64,000 nt of DNA. Source: Vespa crabro (taxonomy: Eukaryota; Arthropoda; Insecta; Hymenoptera; Vespidae). Position 1 is the first letter of the stretch, and each line of letters opens with the position of its first letter. Below, piece after piece: positions 51,113-62,205 of this stretch. Both the position numbers and the translations under genes were made by a program. The stretch is taken from contig NC_060967.1 of NCBI RefSeq assembly GCF_910589235.1, positions 5,061,938-5,125,937 of the forward strand. Reading direction: 5' to 3'. The notes below the pieces were generated by a model. It was not told where the DNA came from, ran no database searches, and saw only the letters and a list, made by a program, of their open reading frames with translations.

Positions 51113-53050
51113 CTATACGGCGCCGGAGCCTGGAGCAACGTTAAGGTCGCGTCTATTAGCCGCTCGTCTCCATCTTTTTCTTTGCAAGATGGCCCTGACG
51201 TACCAGGCCACCTTATTCCACACCTCTTGTCCTCGGAGAATTTTCTCGACATCGTTTTCTGACGAGAAGTCTCCGAGGTCCTGCTCAAAGGCGGGACGTT
51301 CGACGCTCCAATGGGCACATTTGATGTACGTGTGGTGGACGCCTTCGACGTTCGAGTAATCATAGGGACAGTTGCTATCTGCTACCTTCCTCATTTTTGC
51401 GAGATAGAAGAAGAACAGGTTATGTCTGTTAAGAATTGGGTGAGATAATAGTCGAATACCCCGCTGCCCGGTTTTGCCAGCTGTCTAGCCGACTGATGAG
51501 TCGGCAGTCCATCTTTATCTAGGCTCCTGTTCCCATCTGCTTTGCCAGGTCTCAATGCTGCTAGACTTAGCGAGACTTGATACCTCCTCCATTCCTAAAA
51601 CGGGCTTCTGCTGGTAGACGCATTGTCTCGCCAGGGCTAGTAGATCGATCGGAATTATTCCCGCGAGCACTAGCCCCGCGGCCCCAGAGAACGTGCTGTA
51701 GGAGCAAGCGATTCGGAGATCGCCCAAATCCTCTTTACCACGACTATGGGCTTGCGATATTTCTCGTGTTACAGCGACTCGGCCCAGAATTTCGCTCCGT
51801 ATTGCATCATTGCTTCGGCAACGCGCAACAGTAGTCGCCTCGGGGGCCGATTACATTAGCCATGCGTGTGCCAAACGAGGCTACAAGTTTTGCCGGCTTG
51901 TCAGCAGCCCTAATTATATGTTCTCCAAAAGTGAGACTGCTATCGTACATTACCCCTAAGTATTTGACAGCCGAAATATTCTGGACAGTCGCGTCTCCTA
52001 CATTAAAACTGCGCAAGTCGTTGTTGCGCTTCTTCATAAGTAGCACGATCTCAGTCTTCTGGTCTGCAAAAGACAGCCAGTGTTCTTTCATCCAGAAGAT
52101 AACTCTGCGCAGGACTAGGTTGAACAGCAACCGTGTCTCCTCCGTGTCTCTCGTAGTTATGACAACTACAATGTCATTAGCGTACCCCATAATTAAAGAA
52201 CCCACAGGGACTGCCATACGAATCATACCGTCGTAGAAAATATTATAGAAATCCGGTCCCAGTATTGAGCCCTGGGCTGCACCGGATGTCAACTCTAAGC
52301 TTCTCGGACCATCGCCAGTATTGTATTATAGGAAGCGCTCGTTCAGGTAATCCCCGAGTATTCGGAGTAGATAGCTAGGAACTCTGAAATTACGTTCGAG
52401 CACTTCCTTTGCCGAGTCCCACTTGACGGAGTAGAAGGCATTTCTCACGTCTTAGGAGGCAGCAGACACATGGGCGAGATAGATGATACCCTCGCTTCGA
52501 GACTTTAGCGCCGTGACAACCTCCTGGCCCGCATGGATGGTGGAGAGGTCGGATCGAAATCCATACTGCCGAGCAGCAATATCGCACGCTGCCTTCACAG
52601 CCGCGTGCAGAGGTGACTAAAGCAGGAGATTGCCAGGAGATTGCCAGCCGTATCAAGCATATATATAGGCCTGTATGGCAAAATGGCATCTGCTGGACAC
52701 TTGCCATTCCTTATGAGCCCAATTCTTCCTTTTTTCCAAAAGAGGGGGAAGATGTCCTCCTTGAGGAACATGTTATACATATTTAGCAAGAGCTCAGGGT
52801 TATACTGCGCGACGGCTTTCATTCCTTCCGCTGGAAAGCCGTCCTTCTTGGAACACTTTTGTTCCGCATGAAAGATGCGGACGTGAGTAGCTCTCCCTCC
52901 GTAAACTGTGGCGCTTCTGGGCTGCCAGAATCAGACGGGCAAATCTCTCTCTTCGGTTGTGAGGAGAATAGTGTATTAACGATATTCTCCAATCTAGTAT
53001 GCACGACCCCAGATTGCGAGTGACGATCTGGTACCCTAATACCCATGGAT
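51113..53050 (-). pseudogene. Reverse transcriptase and C-terminal remnant (copy A')
   Basis: Minus-strand blocks are FPLFWKKGRIGLIRNGK (about 52,750), YRPIYMLDTAGNLL (about 52,680), QYGFRSDLSTIH (about 52,570), TSGAAQGSILGPDFYNIFYD at 52,289, and the catalytic box at 52,173-52,184, which reads YAND. Then follow KTEIVLLMKKRNNDL and KYLGVMYDSSLTFGEH. The C-terminal region 51,394-51,113 carries CPYDYSNVEGVHHTYIKC. Two stops (partners of 173-175 and 299-301) are shared with copy A, but the copy A stop at 593-595 is a lysine codon here. A frameshift separates the N-terminal RT part near 52,620. Confidence 0.88.
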
Positions 53051-54150
53051 TCTGGTCGATATCAAGGCCCAGCTCCTTCCAGCATCATCGTTGTCTGGCT
53101 TTGATGGTTCTCTTCAGTAATTACTGGCTGCTTGATACTATGCGACTAAGGAGGCAGCATCGAAATAGCGTTTCTTCGTTCATTCTACTATCCGGGGAGG
53201 ACTTAAGGACTTATTGCGAATATCTGCCATCTCGTACGTCCACATGTATGCAGGTCGCCACTGCTGTTTCGTGCTCGTCTTCTGCACTGCTATCATGCAA
53301 GCCTTTTGGATGTGCTGCATAGGTGCTGCAGTCAACTTCCTGGCATGTCGAGTTGGCTATAGTCTCATGGGTTCCATTTGATGGGATCTCCAACCTTCAT
53401 ATATGACTGAAGACAAACTATATCGATCAATTTTTATGATGCTCCATATGGGGGGGCGAGTTGAACTTGTCACAATTGGCCTCCGATCGGGTACGTCGAA
53501 TAGGTTGTACTGATGATCGCTCTCAGTGTAATCTTCGATTACCAGCCAGTATGCAAAACTTGCCACAAGGTGTTCGTTGCCTAGAGAAACGTCCAGGATC
53601 GTCTCCCTATAACCAGGCCTACGGAAGGTTGAGGTCGAGCCTGTGTTGAGCACTGCTTGCTCCAGTCCCGACACCACCTCCTTTCGTCTTCCTTTGGGGT
53701 CCGGCCTGGCCTTCCCCCATTCGATAATTTGGCATTAAAGTCTCCAGTCACATTGAGATCCCCTTGCATTTACCGCAGCGCGTCTTCCAGGACGACCAGT
53801 TTGTACTGCAAGTCATCTATCCAGTCGTTCGTGGTGAGATAAACGCTGACACATGTTATCGAGGTTTGTCTAACCAAAACTTAACCGCGACCGGCTCCAT
53901 GATCCGACACATGTATCTGTCAGGTATCTGGGATCCAGATAGCCGCCGTGCCCATTTCGTCGGCGTACCAACCTACTCCTGCTTTGTTCTGGAACTGTTG
54001 GTTCATTACAACAATATAAACTTTTTTCTCAGATCGGAGCAGAGTTTGATGTTGGTGAGCTGTTCAGCTCCTATTGACGTTACCGTACAGTACACTGATC
54101 CATTTTTCTTGTATGCAGTTGCAAGGGCCTCCTAGCAGGTATAGTACGCC
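53051..54150 (-). pseudogene. Endonuclease and linker remnant (copy A')
   Basis: The GDFNAKL box is at 53,745-53,725 and is intact. Downstream, QAVLNTGSTSTFRRPGYRET and ILDVSLGNEH match the R1 endonuclease C-terminal part (53,660-53,560). Upstream, near 53,950-53,870, is a satellite-free block homologous to the WIPDPR and CRIKDPD region of copies C and D. Frame breaks split the domain into three pieces. Confidence 0.85.
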
Positions 54151-54199
54151 CTTGATCCGGCCAGGTGTTTCTTGGGATCAGAAACGCTAATGGAGCACA

Positions 54200-55300
54200 A
54201 AAAGTAAGTGGGCTGTTTGTCCTTACAGTCTTTGATCTGGTGCCCTTGCCGCCGTGGAAATATCAAAACTTACTTCGATCGGGGCTTTGCAAGAGGTATT
54301 ATGGTTGCCAAAGTCGAGGCAGCTGTAGCAACGTCTTACTTCTGCTCCTCTCCTAACTTTGCAACAGACAATGCCGACCAGCACTCGGCCGGCCTTCACA
54401 AGCTACGCAGCAGCTTCCTCTTATATTTTGACGTGGGACAGGTGTTGCTGTCTCGAGTTGGAGTACGTCATTTTAACTTTGATTTTCTCCGCGTAGGCTG
54501 GAAGGTTCCTCATTAGTGCCTTCTCGACTTCTACCACCGATGTGCAGCAATCGCTGTCGCGTATCTCAAGCGTAGCTCTGGCGACCAGTTCCGTGATTTT
54601 ACTCGTGTCTCTTACTCCTTTCCTCAGGGATTATCCGAGTGAGTCCCTAATCTCCGTAGTGGTCTTCTTGAGTTCGAGGAGAATCTCTTCCGCTCTGGTC
54701 TGCCGGATCGATCTAAGGGCTACCTCTGCAGCGCTAGTCTTGAGGCTCTGGTGAATAACTCCGACTATGTCTGTTTAGTTTTACCTTGCGCAGGTTTCAG
54801 GAGGTTAGCGTCTGGTTTCGTTCTATTTCTCGGCTGGTCCTCTGATATGCTCGGCTTCTTTATTTCTGCATTAGGAGTCTTGTAGCCTTCTTCACATTTA
54901 TTTCCCTCTTTCTCGTCTTCTTGACGACCTCCGTATACTTGGTGTCTTCGGCCGTCATCGCCTCTTGCCTTGGTCTTTTGAAGCTTTCTTCAGGCAAATG
55001 CGGCGGTCATGTGGCTACTCCCTTAACTGCGCAAGAATTTGTTACAGAGTTTGCCCATGGGCTCTGAGAGACCCGAACGAAGGTTCACGTTCCCTTATTG
55101 ATCTTTGTTCAAGATTTATACACCATCTCGCGGTTGTCAATGATCTTCTGTAGTTCTGGGTTTTCCTTGCTATGTCGCAATGTTTATGTTCGGCTGTCTA
55201 GTAATATCTGCACTCATATTGGCTAGATGGAGTTTCGATAGAGCGAATTTCTCTATCTCTCGAACTTGTTGTGTCCCCTTCGCAGGCTAGATATTTGACA
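54200..55300 (-). pseudogene. gag-like ORF1 remnant (copy A')
   Basis: By homology with copies C and D on the minus strand, the knuckle region is at about 54,345-54,230. It shows CYSCLDFGNHNTSCK, then after a frameshift GHQIKDC. The gag core near 54,760-54,540 includes the region encoding the conserved CC-T cluster. Stops and indels interrupt it. Apparent plus-strand ORFs here are antisense shadows. Confidence 0.8.
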
Positions 55301-55814
55301 TCAAGCCGGAGAGTCGCATAATCCCAAAGGCCCTGGCAGCCCATTACCACTCTTCCAAGAGGCTTTCTTCACATCATAACCATCCTGCCGCTTTAGACAA
55401 ACCGCAGGCCAGTTCGCCTACTTGTGGTGCTCTTCCTGATGCATTATCCAGAGCTGGAGCCAGATTTCCTACGCCAAGCTCCAGGCAGTTGCTGGTTGAT
55501 GACGGCAGGTTCCCTGCCCCACAACCACCTGACACCACCGAGGCGTGGGTGTACCTTCCACGCTCTATCTTGCCTTTCGCTGTATTATCCATTATGAGAA
55601 TTTAATTGAGGCAAGCACCCCAAAGGAAAGGAAAGGATGGGAAGGAAGCTTGAGAGGGATAGAAAGGATAGAAGAAGATATGACAGAAGAACAAAGAAAG
55701 GAAAAACCGTCCAAGATCATACATCCAACATACACACAGTTCGTTTTATTCGTCTCTTTCGACAAGTAAGGATTTCTGTGGGCATATACTTCTTCCCGCT
55801 ACCCACAGTGGGGA
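55301..55814 (-). other. 5' UTR of R1-A'
   Basis: About 510 bp between the gag region and the ATN array, related to the 5' UTR of copy D. The terminus carries the dyad CCCACTGTGGG (minus strand), and a second CCCACA block about 25 nt further can pair with TGTGGG. No ORF. Confidence 0.6.
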
Positions 55815-56098
55815 ACGGTAATAACAATAATAATAACGATAATGATAATAATAAGAGTCATAATAATTATAATAATAATAACCATAATAACGATAATAAT
55901 AATATCAATAACAACGAAAATCACAATTATAACGGTTATAGAGATAATAACGATTATAATAATTATTATGATAATATCGATAATTATAAGATCAACGATT
56001 GCTACGATAATAATGATATTAACGATAATAACCATATTAATGTCAATAATAACGATAAACATAATAATTATAAGAATAAGAATTAAAAAGATAATGAC

Positions 56099-56170
<72 letters not shown>

Positions 56171-56277
56171 AATAACGATAATTACGATTATAAGTATAAT
56201 AATGTTAATAACCATAATAACGATAATAACGATAATAATGATAATAATTTTAATAACGTTAATATTAATAGTAAAAT
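55815..56277 (-). repeat. ATN array beyond R1-A'
   Basis: A-rich on +, about 0.46 kb, containing the purest run in the window, a near-perfect (AAT)n of about 65 bp at 56,101-56,165. It ends at forward-oriented 68-bp satellite, so satellite polarity reverses between 47.8 and 56.3 kb. Confidence 0.95.
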
Positions 56278-59200
56278 AGAGAGATTGTTTCCTGGTCCGA
56301 AACTCCGATTGGATCGAGAGGAAGTCGCATAATTTTCCATCGCCAAGTCGGAATATTTTCAAATCCGACACTCGCATTGGATCTCAAGCCACTCGCATAA
56401 ATTTTCCTCGACCATTGGGAATATATTTTTGTCCGACTGTTGCTTTGGTTTGAGAAGCAGTCGCATAAATTTCCCTCGACTATTCGGAGTGTTACCAAGT
56501 ACGGAAGTCACATTTGTTCGAGGGGCATTCTCATCACATTTCCTAGAATTGTGAGAAAGTGTCTAAATTCGACAGTCAAATTGGTTCCAGTATCTTACTC
56601 ATACCTTTCCCTGAACTAATCGGATTATTTTCAAGTTCGAATGTCGCATTCTATCGATAGACACTCGTATAACTATCTCTTGACTAGTCGGAATATTTCC
56701 AATTCCGATAGCCGCATTTGTTCGATTGGCACTCCTTTAAATTTGCCACGAATATTGGGAGTGTTTCTAGGACTGACAATCATATTCATTCGAGATGCAC
56801 TCGTGTAACTATCCCTGTACTAGTCCGAATTTTTCAAGTTCGATAGTTGCTTTGGTTCGACTAGCACTCTTATAACATTCTTTGGACCAGTCAGAATAAT
56901 AATAGGTCCGACAGCAACATTGGTTCGAGTGGGACTCGCACAAATTTACCTCGTCTTGTTGGAATATTCCAAGTCGCACAATCGTATTCGTCCGGGAGGC
57001 ACCCGCATAAATTATCCTCTATGAGTCGTAATATTTTCAATTCCGACAGTCTTAATGTTTCGAGAAGCACTCGCATAGCTTTCCCACGAATTGTCGGTAT
57101 ATTTCCAAGTTCGGCAGCCGCTTATGTTCCAGAGTCACTCGCATAAACTACTCTCGACTAGTCGGTATTTTTCCAAGTCCTTCAGCCATATTGGTATGAG
57201 AAACACTCGCGTAAATTTTCCTTGACTAATTGCAATATATTTAAATCCGACAGTTGCATTGATTTCCAAGCCACTCGCATAAATCTACATCGACTATTCG
57301 GAATACATCCAAGTCCGACTCTCTCTTTGGTTAGAGTGGCTCTCGCATAACTTTACCCCGACTGGTTGGAATTTTTCAAAGTCCGCCAGCCGTATTTGAT
57401 CGAGAGGCAATCGCATAACATTCATTCTACTAGTCGGAATATTCCTTACTTTGACAGCCGCATTGATTCGAAATGCACTCACTTATATATCCTTCGAATA
57501 GTCAGATTATTTCTAAGTTCGACAACCACATTGGTTCGAGAAGCACTCGCTTAAATTTCTTTCGACTAGTCGGGAGATTTAAGAACCAGAAAGCCGCAAT
57601 TTATTGAGACGCACCCGAATAACATTCCCTCCACTAGTCGTTATATCTCGATATCTGGCAGCCGCATGGGGTCGAGACCCATTCGCATAACTCTCCCTTA
57701 TCTAATCGTAATATTTCCAAGCCCGAATGCCGCATTGATTCGAGAGAAACTCGTATATCTTTACCGCGACTAGTAGGAATATTTCAATGTCCGACAGCTG
57801 CATTTGTTCGAGAGGCTTTCGCATAACATACACTCGACAATTCGGATATTTTTTATTTCTCCAGCCACATTGGTCCGAAATGGACTCGCATAACTATCTC
57901 TCGACTATTCAGACAATTTCCAAATGTGATAGCCACATTGGTTTGAGTGGCACTCCCATAAATTTCCTTCAACCAATCCGAATATTTCCATGTCTGTCAA
58001 TCGCATTGTAACACAAATCATTCGCATAACATTTCCTTGACTAGTCCTAATATTTCGAAGTCCGACAACCTCATTGATACCAGAGTCACTAGCATAACTT
58101 TCCCTAACAAGTCGGAATATATCCAAGTCCTCCAGCAGTATTGGCTCGAGTGGCAATTCCACAAAATTCTCCCGACAAGTTGGAATATTTCCAAGTACAA
58201 CATCCACATTGGTTTCAGAGGAAATCGCATTTCTTTCTCCTGAATAATCGGATTATTTCCAATTAAGACTGTCACAATTGGTCGGGAGTCACCTGCATAT
58301 TTTTCACTCGACTAGTCGGAGAATTTCCAAGTTCGTCAGACGCATTAGTTCAAGAGTCTCTCGCAAAACGTTCCGTCGACTTGTAGGAATATTTCCAAAT
58401 CCGATAGTTGCATAGGATCCAAAGTTACTCGCATAACATTCCTCTGACCAGTTATTTCCAAGTCAGACTGTCGCATTGATTCACAAGTTATATGCATAAC
58501 CTCGTTCAAAAACGCTGGAAATTTCCAAGTTAGAATGCCGTACCGGTTCGATAGTTACTCGCATAATTTTCCAACAACTAGCAATATTGTTATGAACGAC
58601 GGCCGAATTGGTTCGATAGGCACACGCATTACTATGCCTTGACTATTCGGAATATTTCGAAGTCTGACAGCCGCATTGTTTCGGTAGACACCCGCATAAC
58701 TTTCTCTCGTCTGTTCCGAATATTACCATGTCCGACAGTCGCTTTGTTTAGAGTGGAAGTCGCATAACATAACCTCGTCTATACGGAACATTTTCATGCC
58801 CGTCGGTCGCATTGGTTCATATTTCACTCACATTACTCCCTCGTCAAGCTGAAGTTTTTCGACTTTCCAAGTTCGACACTCGAATTGGACCGACAGGCAC
58901 TCACTCAACTTTTCCTCGACACTCGGAGTATTTCAATTCCGACAGTCGCTTTAGTTATATAGTGACTCGCATAACTTTCCCTCCACTAGTCGGAAAATTT
59001 ACAAGACCGACAGATGCATTGGATCTAGTGGCTCTTGCATAACATTCCCTCGTCTATTTAGAATATTTGCAAGTCCTGTATCAGTACTGATTTGTGAGGC
59101 GCTCACATAACATTCCCCCGACTAGTTGCAATATTTCCAAGTCCGGCATTCGCATTGATTTCAGAGGTACTCGCATAGCCTTCTCTCGTCTAATCGGAAT

Positions 59201-60540
59201 TCTTTCAAGCCAGGAAGTCGCATTGGTCCGAGAAGAACTAGCCTAACTTTCCCTCGAATAGTAGTAATTTATCCAAGCTCGTCATTCGGATGGGATCAAA
59301 GGTAACCCGCAAAACTTTCCCTCGTCCAGTAGTAAAATTTCCAAGCTCGTCATTCGGATTGGATCAAAAGTCACTTTCATAACTTTCTCTCTTGTAATCA
59401 GGATTTTTGCAAGTCCGACAGTCGGTTATATATATGGGGCAGTCGCATAACTTTCCATAGACCAGGACTTTGTTTCAAACCCGACAGCCCCATTGATTCC
59501 AAGTCTCTCGCATAGTTCTCACCATACTGGTCGGGATATTTCCAATTTCGGGATATTTCCAAATTGGTATGGTAGGCACGGCATAACTATCCCTAGAGAA
59601 ATTGGAATATTTCCATGTTCGACAGTCACATTGAATCAAAATCACTCGCATAATTCTCCCACGAATTATCGGAATATTTCCATTTCCGTCAGTCGCATTG
59701 TTTGGAGAGGCAATCACATAAGTTTCCGTCGACTCGTCGGATTTTTTCCATGTCCTACAGGCGCATTGGTTTACATATAATTCGCCTAACTCTCCCCCGA
59801 ATTGTAGGTATCTTTCCAAGTCCTATTAGTCTGAGTGGCTTTAGTTTAATCGGCTTTAGTTTGAGTGGAACTCTCATGAGTTTCCTTTGACCAGGCAGAA
59901 TATTTCTTGTTCCAACAACCGTAGTGTTCCGTTATCCAGTCACGTAACTTTCTATCGAACAGATAAAATACTTCCAATTGTGACAGGCACATTGTTTCGA
60001 GAGGCACTCGCATAACTATCTAACGATTAAGAGGGTTATATCCAAGTCCCACAGTCGTCGTTGGGCGCGTGGCATTCTCATAATGTTCCATAGACTAGTC
60101 GGAATGGTACCAAGCCCGACAGCCGCATTGTTACAAGAGGTAGTAGCGTATCATTCCCACCAATAGTTGGGTAATTTTCAAGTATGACAGCAGGATTGGA
60201 TCAAGAGGCATTCGTTTAACTTTACCCCGACTAGTTGCATCATTTACATGACTTAGAGCCATATTTTTTGAGAAGCACACTTATATATTTCCCTGGACTA
60301 GGCGGGATAATTACATGATGGGCAGTCGCGGTGGTTAGAATGTCACTCGTATAAACTCTCTATCAACTAGTTGGAATATTTCCAAGTCCGAAAGCCGAAT
60401 TCTTTCGGGAGGCACTCACTTATCACTCCTCAACATTATGTGATATTTCCAAGTATGACAACCGAATTGGATAAATATTTGAATATCTTTCACTCAGGTC
60501 GGAATATTTCCAAGTCCGTGAGTTGCACTGAATCTAGTGG
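56278..60540 (+). repeat. 68-bp satellite array, forward orientation (outer right)
   Basis: Same monomer family and strand as 4,840-12,238, opposite to 37,246-47,800. About 63 diverged monomers, interrupted at 60,541 by the LTR-like insertion. Nothing else is seen in this stretch. Confidence 0.94.
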
Positions 60541-60544
60541 GTAT
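60541..60544 (+). repeat. Target-site duplication GTAT (left copy)
   Basis: GTAT directly precedes the TGTTACATCC terminus. It occupies the position of CACT in the monomer consensus. Confidence 0.65.
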
Positions 60545-61282
60545 TGTTACATCCCGCGAGAAGCGACGTATGTAAATAATAATAAAAAAAAGAGGAATAA
60601 CATATGTGAACTATAGTATAAATGAAAGATTAATACATTAGCTATCTCAAGTAAAGGGGATCAACCTTCAAAATTCATATCGCTCATTTGTAGACTAAAT
60701 TTTCAAAATATCGATAATTTTACCACTAGCAATATTAGCTAAGATACCTTATAAATACATGTTACTACTAGCACATTCTTATTAATAATACATAAAAACA
60801 CTTAAAAGAATAATAATAATTAGCGAACAAATTGGGACCTATGTTAACAAAATACACACATATACATACAACACTGTAATAAAATAAACAATTACCCCAA
60901 TGAATTAATGTTCAACAACCTTGGAAAATTACTGCGAGAAATTTCTTTAAATAAATGTAATAAATAATTGCAAGATATACATATCGATTATGGCGAGATG
61001 ACATCCGGTGATATGGATTTTAACAACCTGCGTTCCAAGTATTTAGAGCAACGATATCGACATCATTTTCGGAACCACACCTGCTAATAACAACATTGCA
61101 GGGGCTAAGAGTTCCGAGAATTCCGCTCATAAGCACCGAGAGAACGCAATACTTGGAAGAGGTAATAAAGGAACGCTCGCATTTTTCTGCACTACCACTA
61201 CCGTACTTCGGTGGCAAGCTCGAGCGGCGCACCCCACCACTACAGCACTTAGGCGGCAGGCGCGAGCGGCACACATGCGCAG

Positions 61283-61338
61283 TGACGTCAACCGGACTTG
61301 CCCTAGGAGAAACAAAGAGCGTCGTCAGTCAGTCATTG
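61283..61338 (+). promoter_or_regulatory. Possible LTR promoter: CRE-like site and initiator
   Basis: A perfect CRE palindrome TGACGTCA (61,283-61,290) lies about 35 bp before TCAGTCAGTCATTG (61,325-61,338), which matches the arthropod initiator TCAGT twice. No TATA box stands at the right distance, and TATA-less initiator promoters are common in insect LTRs. Motif match only; short motifs can occur by chance. Confidence 0.35.
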
Positions 61339-61634
61339 CTCGCAGCTTTACTCAATAAGTCGCAAGCTCCTAGACTTGAGCCTTAAGCAGTCATTATCCA
61401 ACTTAGAATTTTACACTATAGTTTATCTTTGTCAACTAAATAAGTTAGAATCCTTCAATTGAAATTAAAATTAAATTTTTTAACTATAAAATAACCGCGT
61501 TCGCGTGCGGAATATCATCCAAATGTGTAATTATTCAGTGTACTTTAGTGAAACATTTAATACATCATTAAAATTGTTATTAGTAACCAGTGCGTGATTT
61601 CATTATATCCATACATTCATCCATCCTTATTGCT

Positions 61635-61700
61635 CGGTGAGGACGAACCGCACGAGTATCCTGCTATAAGATTGTCGTTTCGGTTAGGACGCTCCGCACG
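61635..61700 (+). repeat. Pair of 20-bp direct repeats inside the LTR-like element
   Basis: CGGTGAGGACGAACCGCACG at 61,635 and CGGTTAGGACGCTCCGCACG at 61,681 match 17 of 20 and are spaced 46 bp apart. They are GC-rich in an AT-rich element. Function unknown. Confidence 0.6.
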
Positions 61701-62201
61701 GACGACACTTTTCTCTTTCTCTCCTACTTCCAATCAAACACCTCTTCCAAAGACTTGCCCTCCTAATGCCGAAGGTACGTCGCTGTGGCAGAAAATATCA
61801 ACTACGTCGTCTGTTAAAGGAACTTTACCACGAAACCGAAAATTAAAACGATACATTGGGTGTGGAATTAATTGAAGAAGAGAAAGGAAATTTTCCCTCA
61901 TTCGACCTGAATCCCCTGCAGCTCTCTAGAAGGTGGGTGCCCCTACTGGACCTTCCGATTTTGTATCCTAGGACCCCCAAATATCAGGAAATAAGGCTCC
62001 ACTATCAGCTTGGATTGTCTTCCCAAGTGGTATGTGAGCATTTGAAATATCGATTCGACACTGTTCGGTTCCAATCCCGAGCCAATTGAACTGCCCAGGC
62101 AAGTGAGGGCCAAAAAGGGCACAAATCACCCGCAAGGGTCGGAATAGCTTACTTACTTTGGAGTTAACTCTATTAAAGTACATAGCTTGTGAGACGTAAA
62201 A

Positions 62202-62205
62202 GTAT
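62202..62205 (+). repeat. Target-site duplication GTAT (right copy)
   Basis: GTAT directly follows the GACGTAAAA terminus, and the satellite continues with CTCTTGACATTTTCTCGCCC in the expected register. Confidence 0.65.

Larger units (their letters stand above)
30864..52626 (-). repeat. Right arm of the giant inverted duplication
   Basis: This is the reverse-complement partner of 1-19,150. Base 52,626 pairs with base 1, so the true outer end lies further right and its partner is upstream of the window. The right arm is 21.8 kb against 19.15 kb because it keeps 3,157 bp of satellite (41,547-44,703) missing on the left, and lacks 530 bp of ATN array present on the left (12,481-13,010). Both arms carry private substitutions, so this is a diverged duplicate or two haplotypes, not a trivial copy of one read. 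Confidence 0.92.
50863..55814 (-). mobile_element. R1-clade LINE copy A', full length (4.95 kb), decayed
   Basis: Read on the minus strand from 55,814, this has the 5' end next to ATN (CCCCACTGTGGG), 5' UTR, gag, endonuclease, RT, C-terminal finger, 3' UTR and the A-rich end next to ATN at 50,863. The part 50,863-52,626 is the mirror of copy A; the rest has its partner upstream of the window. It is the only copy here with an intact GDFNA endonuclease box, but the RT box is damaged. Confidence 0.9.
60545..62201 (+). mobile_element. LTR-like insertion (probable solo LTR), 1,657 bp, in the satellite
   Basis: The satellite is interrupted exactly here and resumes in register. The 26 bases after 62,205 align without gaps to the expected continuation of the monomer broken at 60,540. 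The insertion is flanked by a 4-bp duplication GTAT. Its ends are imperfect inverted repeats, TGTTACATCCC at 60,545 and GAGACGTAAAA at 62,201, matching 8 of 11; the latter is a plausible decay of GGGATGTAACA, so the TG...CA rule is met at one end only. Composition is AT-rich with no transposase or pol ORF. TG-start, short inverted ends and a 4-bp duplication fit a solo LTR of a Gypsy-like element. A non-autonomous TIR element is the alternative. The sense strand is assumed. Confidence 0.68.

Noticed and set aside
1..52626. Palindrome as evidence of an amplified or viral genome end
   Set aside because: No viral gene was seen. The content is LINEs, microsatellite and satellite, and the arms have a large spacer and 3% divergence, so a chromosomal inverted duplication or an assembly join is more likely.
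61767..61847. Small basic ORF (MPKVRRCGRKYQLRRLLKEL...) in the LTR-like element
   Set aside because: Only 26 codons, no homology recognised, and no downstream gag or pol frame in the insertion. Chance is likely.
60545..62201. Host gene or promoter in the AT-rich block between satellites
   Set aside because: A precise 4-bp duplication, matching inverted ends and preserved satellite register show it is a mobile insertion.
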